Source: Microplitis mediator
Lineage: Eukaryota > Arthropoda > Insecta > Hymenoptera > Braconidae
Assembly: GCF_029852145.1 (NCBI RefSeq)
Contig: NC_079971.1
Coordinates: forward strand, 23,373,563-23,437,562
DNA length: 64,000 nt
Reading direction: 5' to 3'
Shown here: in pieces, positions 33,443-44,600 of the stretch
How the letters are laid out: each line of letters opens with the position of its first letter
How positions within the stretch are numbered: position 1 is the first letter of the stretch
Notes under the pieces: model-generated
Told to the model about the DNA's origin: nothing
The model's database searches: none
What the model saw: the letters and a program-made list of their open reading frames with translations, nothing else
Position numbers and translations under genes: made by a program

Positions 33443-35580
33443 ATGGTTCCTGGTATAAGCTTCATTACTATTGGTAAGAAAATCCATTCTTTTTTATGTT
33501 GTCGCTGATTTATATTGTTTTCAACTATAAGCTCTAATGATAAAAAAAAAATCATTGACTTTCAATTAAAACTAAATTTTACTAATAAAGAGCGGTGGGT
33601 AGCTGAAATAATAATTTTTAGTTGGATCCAGTGTTCTGTTTATGCGGACTATAATCTAACGGAACCCGTCAGGACAACCAAAGGATTTGTTCAGGGCAAG
33701 TTAGTGAACACTGTTGGTAAGAATGTTCGCTACTCAAGTTTTCTGGGAATCCCTTATGCCAAACCGCCACTTGGCTATCTCAGATTTAAGGTAACGAAAA
33801 TTTCTTCAAGAAGCTGATAAGAAGTTTAATATAAAATAATGATGATTGATTTTTGAGCAGCCTCCACAAGAAGCCGATGCATGGACAGGAATCTATCAGG
33901 CAACGGAACATAAAAATGATTGTCCGCAATTGAGTATTATCAATGGGTCTGTTGTCGGAAATGAAGACTGTCTTTATTTAAATGTTTATACACCAAAAGT
34001 AATTGCAATAAGTGTAGCATCTAAAGTCGATGATTAGATTTTATTACAAACGTTCTTTATTTACTTTAGATCTGGGACACAAAGTTACGGCCGGTAATGG
34101 TTTGGATTTACGGAGGAGCTTTTGACAGCGGGTCCAGTAGTCCCGAGTCATATGGGCCCGATTTTTTAATTGAAGAAAATGTGGTGGTCGTTGTGATGAA
34201 TTACCGGCTTGGAGCATTAGGATTTCTGTCTCTGAACCACAGAAATGCTAGTGGAAATGCCGGCTTGAAGGACCAAAACTTTGCGCTTCGATGGGTTAGA
34301 CAAAATATCAATAATTTTGGCGGAGATCCTAAGAGAGTTACGATTTTTGGACACAGTGCTGGTTCTGTTTGTACTTTGTACCATGTGCTTTCTGAATCAT
34401 CAGCTGGATTATTTCAATCGGCGATAGCTATGAGCGGATCTCCTTTGAATCGCTGGGGGTTCACTCCTCTACCCGAAGCAGTATCTCGCGGTTTCGCTAT
34501 TGGAAGATACCTCGGAATAGATACAACAGACGCGTCATTCATGTTGCAAAAATTTTACACTCTTTCTGCAGATAAGTTTCTTCTGGCTGTTGCCAACCTC
34601 GCAAATGCAAGTATTCTCACTTATAGACGCGTCTAGAGTAACCAAAGTAATTTATTAAATTTTTCCTAAAGGTTACCGTGCCCTACATGACCCCAACAAT
34701 TGAAGATCTCGAAATAGCAGAGTCTCCATTTATTACCAAATGTTCGGTAGATAAATTCAATACCGGGAATTTCAGTCAGGTGCCGATCATGATGGGAAAT
34801 ACGCACACAGAAACAGTGTCATATATCGGATTCAGTAGGTCTTCACAAAATGGCTACTATTTCTTTGTCTAAACAATAAGAATATTAAATTTCAGGTAAA
34901 CTTTTCCGGGAGGGAATCATCAACGGCTGTCTCGAATGCATGAGAGAATATCCCGATTTGCAGAATACGGAACAGGTTAAATTTTTATATGACGCTAAGG
35001 TTCGCAGTAAAAACAATGACTCGTTTACTGATGACGAGCTTAACCAAATATCCAACGTAACGTCCGACATATCATTCAATGACGGGATAGATCGGACCCA
35101 GAAATTCCTGGCGGCAAGTTCGGCGCCAGTTTATTACTATCGCAATTCATTCGATTACCCGACATGCATTCATAGAATCATGGGTAACAAACTAGATGGC
35201 GTTGGGCACGGCGACGACATTCCGCAAATATTTTGGGTGCCACAAAGATACCAATCACTTGATCTGAACAGTGACATCGGAATCCAGCGACAGAAAATGG
35301 TTAGAATGTGGAGCAACTTTGCTAAGTACGGGTAAGTTGGGTCACATATTTAGTTGAATAAATTCTATATATATGTATATATATTTTTTCAAGTAATCCG
35401 ACGCCCAAAGGAACGTCAGATCAGCTTTTGAATATAAAATGGCCAGCATCTGGATCCGAGGGCACGTGTTTGGAGATCGATAGCAGACTTACTGTTGGAT
35501 CCCGACCGACTGATGATTTTGTAAAATATATCCAAAGTGTAAAAGAGCCATTGCTCAGAAATGAAAACGGATGTCAATAA
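33443..35580 (+). CDS. Secreted carboxylesterase 1 (type-B, COE family)
   Basis: Serine hydrolase of the carboxylesterase/cholinesterase fold, predicted secreted. Exons 33443-33473, 33591-33790, 33861-33998, 34070-34630, 34672-34834, 34896-35331 and 35394-35580 give 571 residues. Triad: Ser219 in GHSAGS, Glu357 in GNTHTETVS, His469 in GVGHGDD; oxyanion loop YGGAFDSGS. The usual Glu before the nucleophile is His. The family GxPYAKPPLG and EDCLYLNVYTP motifs are present. The ATG used by copy 3 is ACT here; a short upstream exon (MVPGISFITI) just after the TATA box would restore a start and a hydrophobic leader (EIIIFSWIQCSVYA). The fourth intron is only 41 bases with a weak donor (CGC/GTCTAG); if it is not removed, the protein is truncated at 311 residues. 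Insect homologs act in detoxification, pheromone turnover or venom; which applies here is unknown. Confidence 0.82.
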
Positions 35581-35705
35581 CAATTTTTCATTGATGTCAA
35601 AAAAAAAATAACTAAAGCTAAAAATAAAATTTTACCATTACAATTAAAATTTGTATTCAATTTTATTTTCATTCAAATATAATTAAATACTGATTAATTA
35701 TTTAA

Positions 35706-35792
35706 TATTTATTTATTAAGACGGCACCATCCCTTGACAATTGTCATTCAACATTTCATTTAAATTTTTGTATTTATCTTTTATCTTGCCGC
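35706..35792 (-). pseudogene. Fragment of ASCC2 carried with the esterase duplication
   Basis: Plus strand 35706-35739 matches the 3' end of the ASCC2 gene (TTATTAAGACGGCACCAT; compare 41636-41653), including the last codons on minus. From 35740 it jumps to match 42221-42272 (TTGTCATTCAACATTTCATT, then TTTTTGTATTTATCTTTT). About 560 bases of intervening ASCC2 sequence are deleted. It cannot be functional. It marks the duplicated block as having come from the esterase 3-ASCC2 junction. Confidence 0.8.
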
Positions 35793-36209
35793 TCGAATCC
35801 CAGAGCCTGTGGAAAAAAATGGTCCTTCGAGCCTTCACAGAAACAAACGAACAGAAGATTCGCTTAAGCCAAAGGCTAGTGCTGCCATCACATAAAATTC
35901 TGTGTTTAATTCTATGTCCCCCGGGACAACTCCATTATTTTTAAGTTCATTTCTTTATCGATAACGTGTTCTACTAAATGTTTATTCACTTTACTGCCAA
36001 GAATATCATAATAATAAACAATAGTTATTTTTGTTAAGCAGCAATGTAAAGGTAAATTACTACAGCCAGGCAATTAATTTTTATCAGTTCAAGTATACTA
36101 ATTATTTGTGTCACGTCGTGAGCAATATTTCCAAGTATTCATACAGTTCACAATATGTTTCAATAAGAATTATAAAAATTTAACTATTTCCATATTTTAA
36201 TTAGTTGTA
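35793..36209. other. Spacer between esterases 1 and 2
   Basis: A moderately GC-balanced stretch (35793-35940) with an open frame but no recognisable product, then AT-rich promoter sequence for esterase 2. No TATA box as clear as in copies 1 and 3. Confidence 0.5.
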
Positions 36210-38300
36210 ATGTTGCAAATAATTAAATCGTCGCTTATTTACTATTTTATTATTTATTGTCATGCTGATAAATTAACTGAAGTAACAAAAACTACAAAGG
36301 GATCTGTCCTGGGTAAAATATCTAAAACCGTTGAAAAAAATATTGAATATTCCGTTTATTTTGGAATTCCTTTTGCGAAGCCACCGCTTGGTAATCTTCG
36401 ATTCAAGGTAAGAGTACTTTTGATTAATAAATTCCGAGGAAATTATTCAGATAAATCGTAGCCTCCAGAAGAAGTTGATTCGTGGACTGGTGTCTTAAAT
36501 GCTACGAAGGAACCAAATCTTTGTCCGCAATCGGATCCATTACAGAATTATACTTATGCCGGAGATGAAGACTGTCTATATCTTAATGTTTATACCCCAA
36601 AAGTATGTAATTTAATATAATTACATACTTATCTATTAATCACCATTAGATATATAAATATGATATTCAATTTATAAGATTAATTCAACTGACACAAGTA
36701 AACGAGCTGTTATGTTTTGGATTTATGCTGGAGGTTTTGCATTTGGGTCGATCAGTCCATCGCTGTACGGGCCGGACTATTTAATTGAAGAAAATGTCAT
36801 AGTGGTCATGGCGAATCATCGCTTAGGAGCTTTAGGTTTTTTATCTCTAAACCACGAAAATGCGACTGGAAATGCTGGCCTGAAAGACCAAGTGTCGGCT
36901 CTTAAGTGGGTGCAGGAAAATATCGAAAATTTTGGCGGTGATCCAAACAGAGTCAGCATTTTTGGTGACAGTTCTGGATCTGCGTCCGTGGGGTATCTGA
37001 TTCTTTCCGACATATCGGCAGGTAAAGTTGCCCAGCTCAGTCTAATGTATCGTAAGAATTACAAATATTATTTCCAAAGTTTTTCCTAAGGTCTTTTTCA
37101 ATCTGGGATCAGTATGAGTGGAACTCCTTTGAACACTTGGTCCTTCGAGCCACTAATATTTGCGGAATTGCGCAGTTTCATACTTGGACTCGCACTAGGA
37201 ATTGTTCCTTTCAGTAAATCAGATCTTTTAGAAAGCCTTTACACAAAACCCGCTAGAGATATCGTCAAGGCAACTGATAAATTTCTTACCGTAAATTAAA
37301 ATATTTTTAATATTCAAGTTTCATATTTCTGGAAAATATTTTAATCAAAAAATTTTTTTATTCCATAAGCTCAATGTGCTGTCATACGAGCCTACAATCG
37401 AGGATCCAAAAATTGCCACCATGCCAATTATTACAGAATGTTCAATAAAAAAATACAAAGCTGGTAATTTTACTAAAGTGCCCCAGATAATTGGATTCGT
37501 TGAATCAGAAACGTTATCGTTCGTAATAGAAGGTAACTTTTTAAATGCACCGTCGTACAAAAATAAAAAAATTACTATACTACCGGTAAATATTTCAGGG
37601 GCAGATAAATTTTCCATAGTCAATTCATTTCTTCAAACTCTATTTGATTTGCCGATACTGCGACCATTTAAGAACATCGATTTCCTGACGGGCTTAACAG
37701 ACTGGATTTTAGGAAAATTTAACGTTGTTGTAGACAATACTCTTTATGGTGTCGCCAACGTAACGTCAGATTTGTTGTTAATTTTCGACATCGATCGAAC
37801 TCAACGATACTTGGCCGCAAGCGAAGCACCAATTTATTATTACCGCAATTCCTTTGATCATGCAAACTCCAGACATAAGAATGACGGATCTAATTTAAAC
37901 GGAACCGCGCATGCCGATGATGTTTTTCAAATTTTCTGGCCTTCTCTCCCCGATTTCACACAACCTCGGGGCACCAAAAGTCGACTGGGGATCCAACGAC
38001 AGAGGATGGTTAGGATGTGGACGAATTTTGCTAAATACGGGTGACTAACAAATGCAGTTAATTCATTTTAATGGTCACAGCTGGTTACTTTAACTAGTCG
38101 TTTGCTTCAGGAACCCAACACCTAACGGAACAATGGATCCTCTGCTAAATATCACCTGGCCGGTTTCTAATGCCGACGGCAGATGTCTTGAGATAAATAC
38201 TAATTACACCGTAGGTCCACGGCCAGTTGGTTCTTTAGTTGGGGCATTACAAACGGTAGTGAGCCCACTGCTCGGGTTGTTCACAGGATGTAGAATATGA
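36210..38300 (+). CDS. Secreted carboxylesterase 2 (diverged paralog)
   Basis: Exons 36210-36407, 36462-36602, 36679-37021, 37091-37290, 37370-38040 and 38111-38300 give 580 residues. Signal peptide MLQIIKSSLIYYFIIYCHA. Nucleophile Ser211 lies in the unusual GDSSGS; the GESAG Glu is Asp and the first Ala is Ser. The acid Glu lies in GFVESETLS, and His in GTAHADD (usually HGD). The oxyanion loop is YAGGFAFGS. Exon borders differ from copies 1 and 3: it has an intron after the DISAG codon that they lack, and it lacks the intron they have after IGFS, with a longer segment there. It is therefore an older duplicate than the 1/3 pair. It may still be active, because all three triad residues are present. 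Confidence 0.88.
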
Positions 38301-38425
38301 GTTATGACCGTGTTTTTTTACAAACTAAATATATTATTGAACGTTTGCCCAATGATGTAATTTAACGTATATTTCTTCTCAACCCCCTCCTATTATTAAT
38401 TCGCTTTCCTTAATACGAGAATCAG

Positions 38426-38796
38426 TAATGCGGAGTGACCGTAATTTTGAGTTTCGTCATTTTGATGTGAGTCTGATCGGTCAGGTCATTTTTGATCACG
38501 TCATGGTCACAAGACCGTCAGCGGATTGTTCATAAAATGACGGACCGTCACAAGTTTGGCGACATCTCACAAGCGCTCTTATAACTTTTATATGAATGAA
38601 AATTTTTAAACCGCCATTTTCTTAAAAATACCACGAGATAGGAATACGGAGAGAAATGATGTTTCCAATCATTTAAGAAAAAGTTTGCGTCCAATCATCT
38701 AGCTAGATTTTACTAGCCGAATTTGTTACGGAAAATTTTTTGACGGTCCGAAATGACGGACTCTCACCGAAAAATTTGTGACGGTCATTTCGCATT
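38426..38796. mobile_element. 371 bp inverted-repeat element
   Basis: Left end AATGCGGAGTGACCGTAATT; the complement of the right end begins AATGCGAAATGACCGTCACA. Internal GACGGTC and GACCGTC words recur. Flanking it on both sides are similar 28-base stretches ending CTTTCCTTAATACGAGAATS (38402 and 38923), so the neighbourhood is also a direct repeat. The rest of 38301-39430 holds only a CT/GT microsatellite and AT-rich spacer. Confidence 0.6.
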
Positions 38797-39436
38797 TAAA
38801 GAGGTCTGGGTTCGCTCTCCAGTTCGGACTATCCGATAATTTTTCTCAATTTATCTATTAACTGTTCATTGAAATGATTCCTTTCTTTTCCTTCCCAATT
38901 CCCTTCTATCCTAATTCTCTTTCCTTAATACGAGAATGGTGAGTGAGCGTGTGTGTGTGTGAAGGAAACTTCTTTCGAGGAACTTTTTTCAGAGTTCAGA
39001 AGACGTTACTAAGAATTCTATGGTCTAGATCTCGTATCCAGTATAAATTAATGTCGCTGTTAATATTTGCATGCCTGATAATATTCTGTTTCGTACGTGC
39101 TTCCAATTTATTGTTTCCGTAACTCGTTACATTATTTAAACTAGACTTAACGAGCAATTTAGATAGGGCCAAGTACGTAATTAAGTAAATTATTTTAATT
39201 AAAATATTAGATGAAATTTTTCCAATTCACATCAATTTTGAAAACTGAATATTATGTTAATCACAAAAAATAATAATAATTAATGCGATGTTTGCTTGAC
39301 TATACGTAAAGTAAATCGCGAGTTTCAGCAATAATTTGAACTAATAAATAAATGATAAAAACAACAAACTTTAATTGGTGATAAAAAAAATTATGTTTGC
39401 ATATCGCACTTGTAACTTTACCGTGTACAAAACTGC

Positions 39437-39443
39437 TATAAAA
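39437..39443 (+). promoter_or_regulatory. TATA box of carboxylesterase 3
   Basis: TATAAAA 65 bases upstream of the ATG at 39502, in the context CTGCTATAAAATGAAG. Confidence 0.6.
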
Positions 39444-39501
39444 TGAAGCCAAGTGTTATCTTAGCAGGTTTTTATAAACATATGTTCTTTGTCTAAGTAC
39501 A

Positions 39502-41500
39502 ATGAATAGAGCGCGGTGGGTAGTTGAAATAATCATTTTTAGTTGTGTCCAGTGTTCTGTTTATGCGGACTATATTCCAACGGAACCCGTCAGGACGACC
39601 AAAGGATTTGTTCAGGGCAAGTTAGTGAACACTGTTGGTAAGAATGTTCGCTACTCAAGTTTTCTGGGAATCCCTTATGCCAAACCGCCACTTGGCTATC
39701 TCAGATTTAAGGTAACGAAAATTTCTTCATGAAAGCTGCTAAGAAGTTTAATATAAAATAATGATGATTGATTTTTGAGCAGCCTCCACAAGAAGCCGAT
39801 GCATGGACAGGAATCTATCAGGCAACGGAACATAAAAATGATTGTCCGCAATTGAATATCATCAATGGGTCTGTTGTCGGAAATGAAGACTGTCTTTATT
39901 TAAATGTTTATACACCGAAAGTAATTGCAATAAGTGTAGCATCTGAAGTCGATGATTGGATTTTATTACAAACGTTTTTTATTTACTTTAGATCTGGGAC
40001 ACAAAGTTACGGCCGGTAATGGTTTGGATTTACGGAGGAGGCTTTGAAAGCGGGTCCAGTAGTCCCGAGTCATATGGGCCCGATTTTTTAATTGAAGAAG
40101 ATGTGGTGGTCGTTGCGATGAATTACCGGCTTGGAGCATTAGGATTTCTGTCTCTGAACCACAGAAATGCTAGTGGAAATGCCGGCTTGAAGGACCAAAA
40201 CTTTGCGCTTCGATGGGTTAGACAAAATATCAATAATTTTGGCGGAGATCCTAAGCGAGTTACGATTTTTGGACAGAGTGCTGGTTCTGTTTGTACTTTG
40301 TACCAAGTACTTTCTGATTCATCAGCTGGATTATTCCAATCAGCGATAGCTATGAGCGGATCTCCTTTGAATCGCTGGGGGTTCATTCCTCTACCCGAAG
40401 CAGTATCTCGCGGTTTCGCTATTGGAAGATACCTCGGAATAGATACAACAGACGCGTCGTTCATGTTGCAAAAATTTTACACTTTTTCTGCAGATGATTT
40501 TGTTCTGGCCGTTGCCAACCTCGCAAATGCAAGTATTCTCACTTATAGACGCGTCTTATGAAATGAAAGTAATTTATTAAATTTTTCCTGAAGGTTTTCG
40601 TGCCCTACATGACCCCGACAATAGAAGATCCCGAAATAGCAGAGTCTCCATTTCTTACTAAATGTTCGGTAGATAAATTCAATACCGGGAATTTTAGCCA
40701 GGTACCGATTATGATGGGACTGACGCACACAGAAACTTTGTCATACATCGGATTCAGTAGGTCTTCACAAAATGGTCGCTATTTGTTTGCTCAGAGAATA
40801 AAAATACAAAATTTCAGGTAAAACTTCCCGGGACGGAATCATTGACGGCTGTCTCGAATGCATGAGAGAATATCCCGATTTTCGAAATACGGAACAGGTT
40901 CAATTTTTATATAACGCTAAGGCTCGCAGTGAAAACAATGACCCGTTTACTGATGACGACATTTACAAAATATCCAACGTAACGTCCGACATATTATTCA
41001 ATGACGGGATTGACCGGACCCAGCAATTTCTGGCGGCAAGTTCGGCGCCAGTTTACTACTATCGCAATTCATTTGATTACCCGGCAGCCATTCATCGAGT
41101 CCTGGGTATCAACCTAGATGGCGCTGGACACGGCGACGACATTCTGCAAATATTTTGGGCGCCACATCAATACCAATCGCTTGATCCGAACAGTGACATC
41201 GGAATCCAGCGAAGGAAAATGGTTAGGATGTGGAGCAACTTTGCTAAGTACGGGTAAGTTGGGTCACATATTTAGTTAAATAAATTCTAAATAATATATT
41301 TTTTTTTTTCAAGTAATCCGACACCCAAAGGAACGTCGGATCGGCTTTTGAATATAAACTGGCCAGCATCTGGATCCAAGGGCACGTGTTTGGAGATCGA
41401 TAGCAGACTTACCGTTGGATCCCGACCAACTGATGATTTTGTAAAATATATCCAAGGTCTAAAAGAGCCATCGCTTAGAAATGAAAACGGATGTCGGTGA
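39502..41500 (+). CDS. Secreted carboxylesterase 3 (near-identical to copy 1)
   Basis: Exons 39502-39711, 39783-39920, 39992-40552, 40594-40756, 40818-41253 and 41314-41500 give 564 residues. Leader MNRARWVVEIIIFSCVQC then SVYA, with cleavage likely after VYA. Triad Ser212 (GQSAGS), Glu350 (GLTHTETLS), His462 (GAGHGDD); oxyanion loop YGGGFESGS. Introns are nearly identical to those of copy 1, so the duplication is recent. It shares the weak CGC/GTCTTA donor and 41-base intron at 40553-40593; reading through would stop at TGA two codons later. Differences from copy 1 cluster at the residue before the nucleophile (Gln/His), in GGG/GGA of the oxyanion loop, and in the 460-480 region. Function is as for copy 1. 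Confidence 0.9.
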
Positions 41501-41638
41501 CGATTTTTCATTGATGTCAAAATAAAAAAATAACTACCGCTACAAATAAAATTTAACTCTCGCACTTAAAAGTTGTATTAAATTTTATTTTCATTTAAAT
41601 ATAATTAAATACTGATTTAATTATCATATATTTATTTA

Positions 41639-44600
41639 TTAAGACGGCACCATTCCTTGACGGCGTTTCCATTCAGCACCAGAGCGACGGTTGTGATTAG
41701 CCCGGGATGATTTGTTCGTATTTTTCTTATCACGATTTATTAGAACATCTTTTTCGTTACCTTGACCTTTGGGTTTACCAACGACGTCACCAGATCCCGA
41801 TGACTTGCCCCCGCGTCTAAAAACACGGCCGCGGTTCGCGGCTTCGCGTTTCTCCCGCAGTACGCTGGGGTCTTGAACAAAATTACATCGGCCATTTGAC
41901 GTCTGCTGGTTTTCTTCTTCCTCAGACTCTTCCTCAGATACTTCAGGTTTTTCGTATGCTCGCAGGACCTAAAATTAATCAATAAATTAATTTCCCGATT
42001 AGAAGCTTTGATTGAACCCACAATCGGATTCAATCAGAGTTTTGTGTTTTAAAAACTTACTCTAGGTGTTGTGAAAGGTTTGCTATCCATTTCAATACAG
42101 TCATCAGCACCACGTAAGCCGACGTCATGACTTTCGTATGTGTCGTCATACTCATCGTCGTATTCATCTTCAATCACTCCGTACTTGGAATAAATATTAA
42201 CTGTATCAGTTTTAAATGACTTGTCATTCAACATTTCATTCAAATTTTTGTATTTATCTTTTCTCTTGCCGCGATGAACACGAGACTTATCGATTTTATC
42301 CTGAGTCATAACGTCAAACTCGTCTCCATCAAAGACATTCAGCCTTTCAAATCCTAGAGTCTTGTCGACGGAAGCCGATGCTTCGGCGGGATCTGCTGGT
42401 ATGTAGGGCAGTGTCCTATCTACTTCTTTTAATTCACTAGGTAAAGTATCCTCCAGTATTGCATTTATTACATCCGCTGTATTATATTTGTAGTGCTTTA
42501 GACATTTCTAAAAAAATAAAATTTAATTTAATACTCTGAATACGTCATGGTAAATAAATAAAATTTATTTAGTAAAATTACTTCGATAAAACCGTCGCCT
42601 AAATCACACATGACGTCTTTGACATCTCTAATGTAGTTTTTAATATTAATATCAGACTTATCAGTTAAGTTGGCGGCCGTAGTTGACGGACCTGGAACTG
42701 CGTCATTGGTACTTGGACCAGGCATTGGTTCCTTAGAACTCTGTAAATTATAAATTTCAATTTTTTTAGTAAATCGATTCGTTAATTATTTTACGTAATT
42801 AAAATTAATAAATTATTTATACTTACAATTGAATTTCTTTTAACTTTAGGTGATTTTAAAATTACTTCAGATATTGAACGTTTTATAAAATTTTCTTTAA
42901 CTTCATCACTAATATATTAATTAAGGAATTTTAATAATTAATTTTTTATAAAATAACGAAAAAAAATAATCAGGAATGATCATATATAATATCACTTATG
43001 TTTGACCATATATGAATCTTTAGATATAATCGTGTTTGATCTTATATGAATATATCGGATTATAAATAACTATATCTGATCACATATGTTCATATTTGAT
43101 CATATGTGATATCATAATTTAATATATATATGATCATATATGACCATGCAAACAACACATGATCATATCTGATCACGTATGACCATATCTGGTTATTTAT
43201 AACCACATATGATTACATATGGTCATATTTAATATTATAAATTGATTGGCACATGATTATATACGGCCATGAATGATCATATCTGATCACATACGGTCAT
43301 GTATGATCATATCTGATTCCAAAATGACTATATCTGATTATATACAACCATATATATCCATATCTGATGACATATGGTCATATCTGATTTTCTAATTGAT
43401 TGATACATGCTCATAAATGGCTAGATCTGATCATATATGACCATGTCAAATCACATACGGCCATGTATGACCATATCTAATTATATATAACCACATATGA
43501 TCATATATGTCCGTAACTAATCACATATGTCCGTAACTGATCATATATGCCCGTATCTGGTCACATATGGTCATATCTGATATTATAAATTGATTGATAC
43601 ATGATCATATATGACCATGTCGGATCGCATCCGGCAATGTATGATCATATTTGATCATAAATTACCATATCGAGCATATATGACCATACTTGATCATATT
43701 TATTACCAAATTAATATATACATGACCATATATAATTATATTCGATCACATATCACATATAGCCATTCCTGATCATATATTACCATGTCTGGTCGTATCA
43801 AATATCATATACTCATATATATTTGATCATATATATTAGGGTGGGTTGAAAAAAAACTTTTTTTTTGTTTTTCTTAGCAGGGGGTAAAATTTGTACCTTA
43901 TAAAAAAAAAATTTTTCAAGAAAAAAACAATTTTTTTACTCAACATTTTGTGGTGGCCCACTCGTTTTTTACATAAATAATTGATTAAACGGGGTAGTTC
44001 CAACGAAAAAATTTTTGTTGTCCAAAATCGTGGAAAACATCTTATAATTGTCGAATGTGATTTTTTTTTACTTCACTTTCATTTTAATTCTAAAGAAAAT
44101 GCTTTTCATTTTTGAATTTTTTTACTTAAATTACAAAAATAATAGGAAAAAAATTTTTTCAACTTCTGACTTTCAATTAGCTTTCAAGGGGACACCCTAC
44201 AGATTCTAGAACACCATGTAATTTTTTTCGTTGGGACTACCTCGTTTGATCAATTATTTATTTTAAAAACGATTGGGCCACCTCAAAATGTTGAGTAAAA
44301 AAATTTTTATTTTCTTAAAAAAATTTTTTTTTTTATAAGGTACAAATTCTACCCCCATGCTAAGAAAAACAAAAAAAAAGTTTGTTTTCAACCCACCCTA
44401 ATATATATCATATCTGATCATACCTAAACATATATGACCACAAAAAAAAGGATACATATCCGAGGTGATTTGATGTAACATTTCTATATCATCTTCAATA
44501 GGAAACATTAAATTGTAATCAATAATAAAATGTCTATCAGATATCACACTTGTTAAATAATTTAAAAACTCATCAACACGTTCTTTGATATTATCTTCCC

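Noticed and set aside
35741..35944. 67-residue plus ORF downstream of esterase 1
   Set aside because: Its first part is antisense to the ASCC2 scrap; the rest matches nothing I know.
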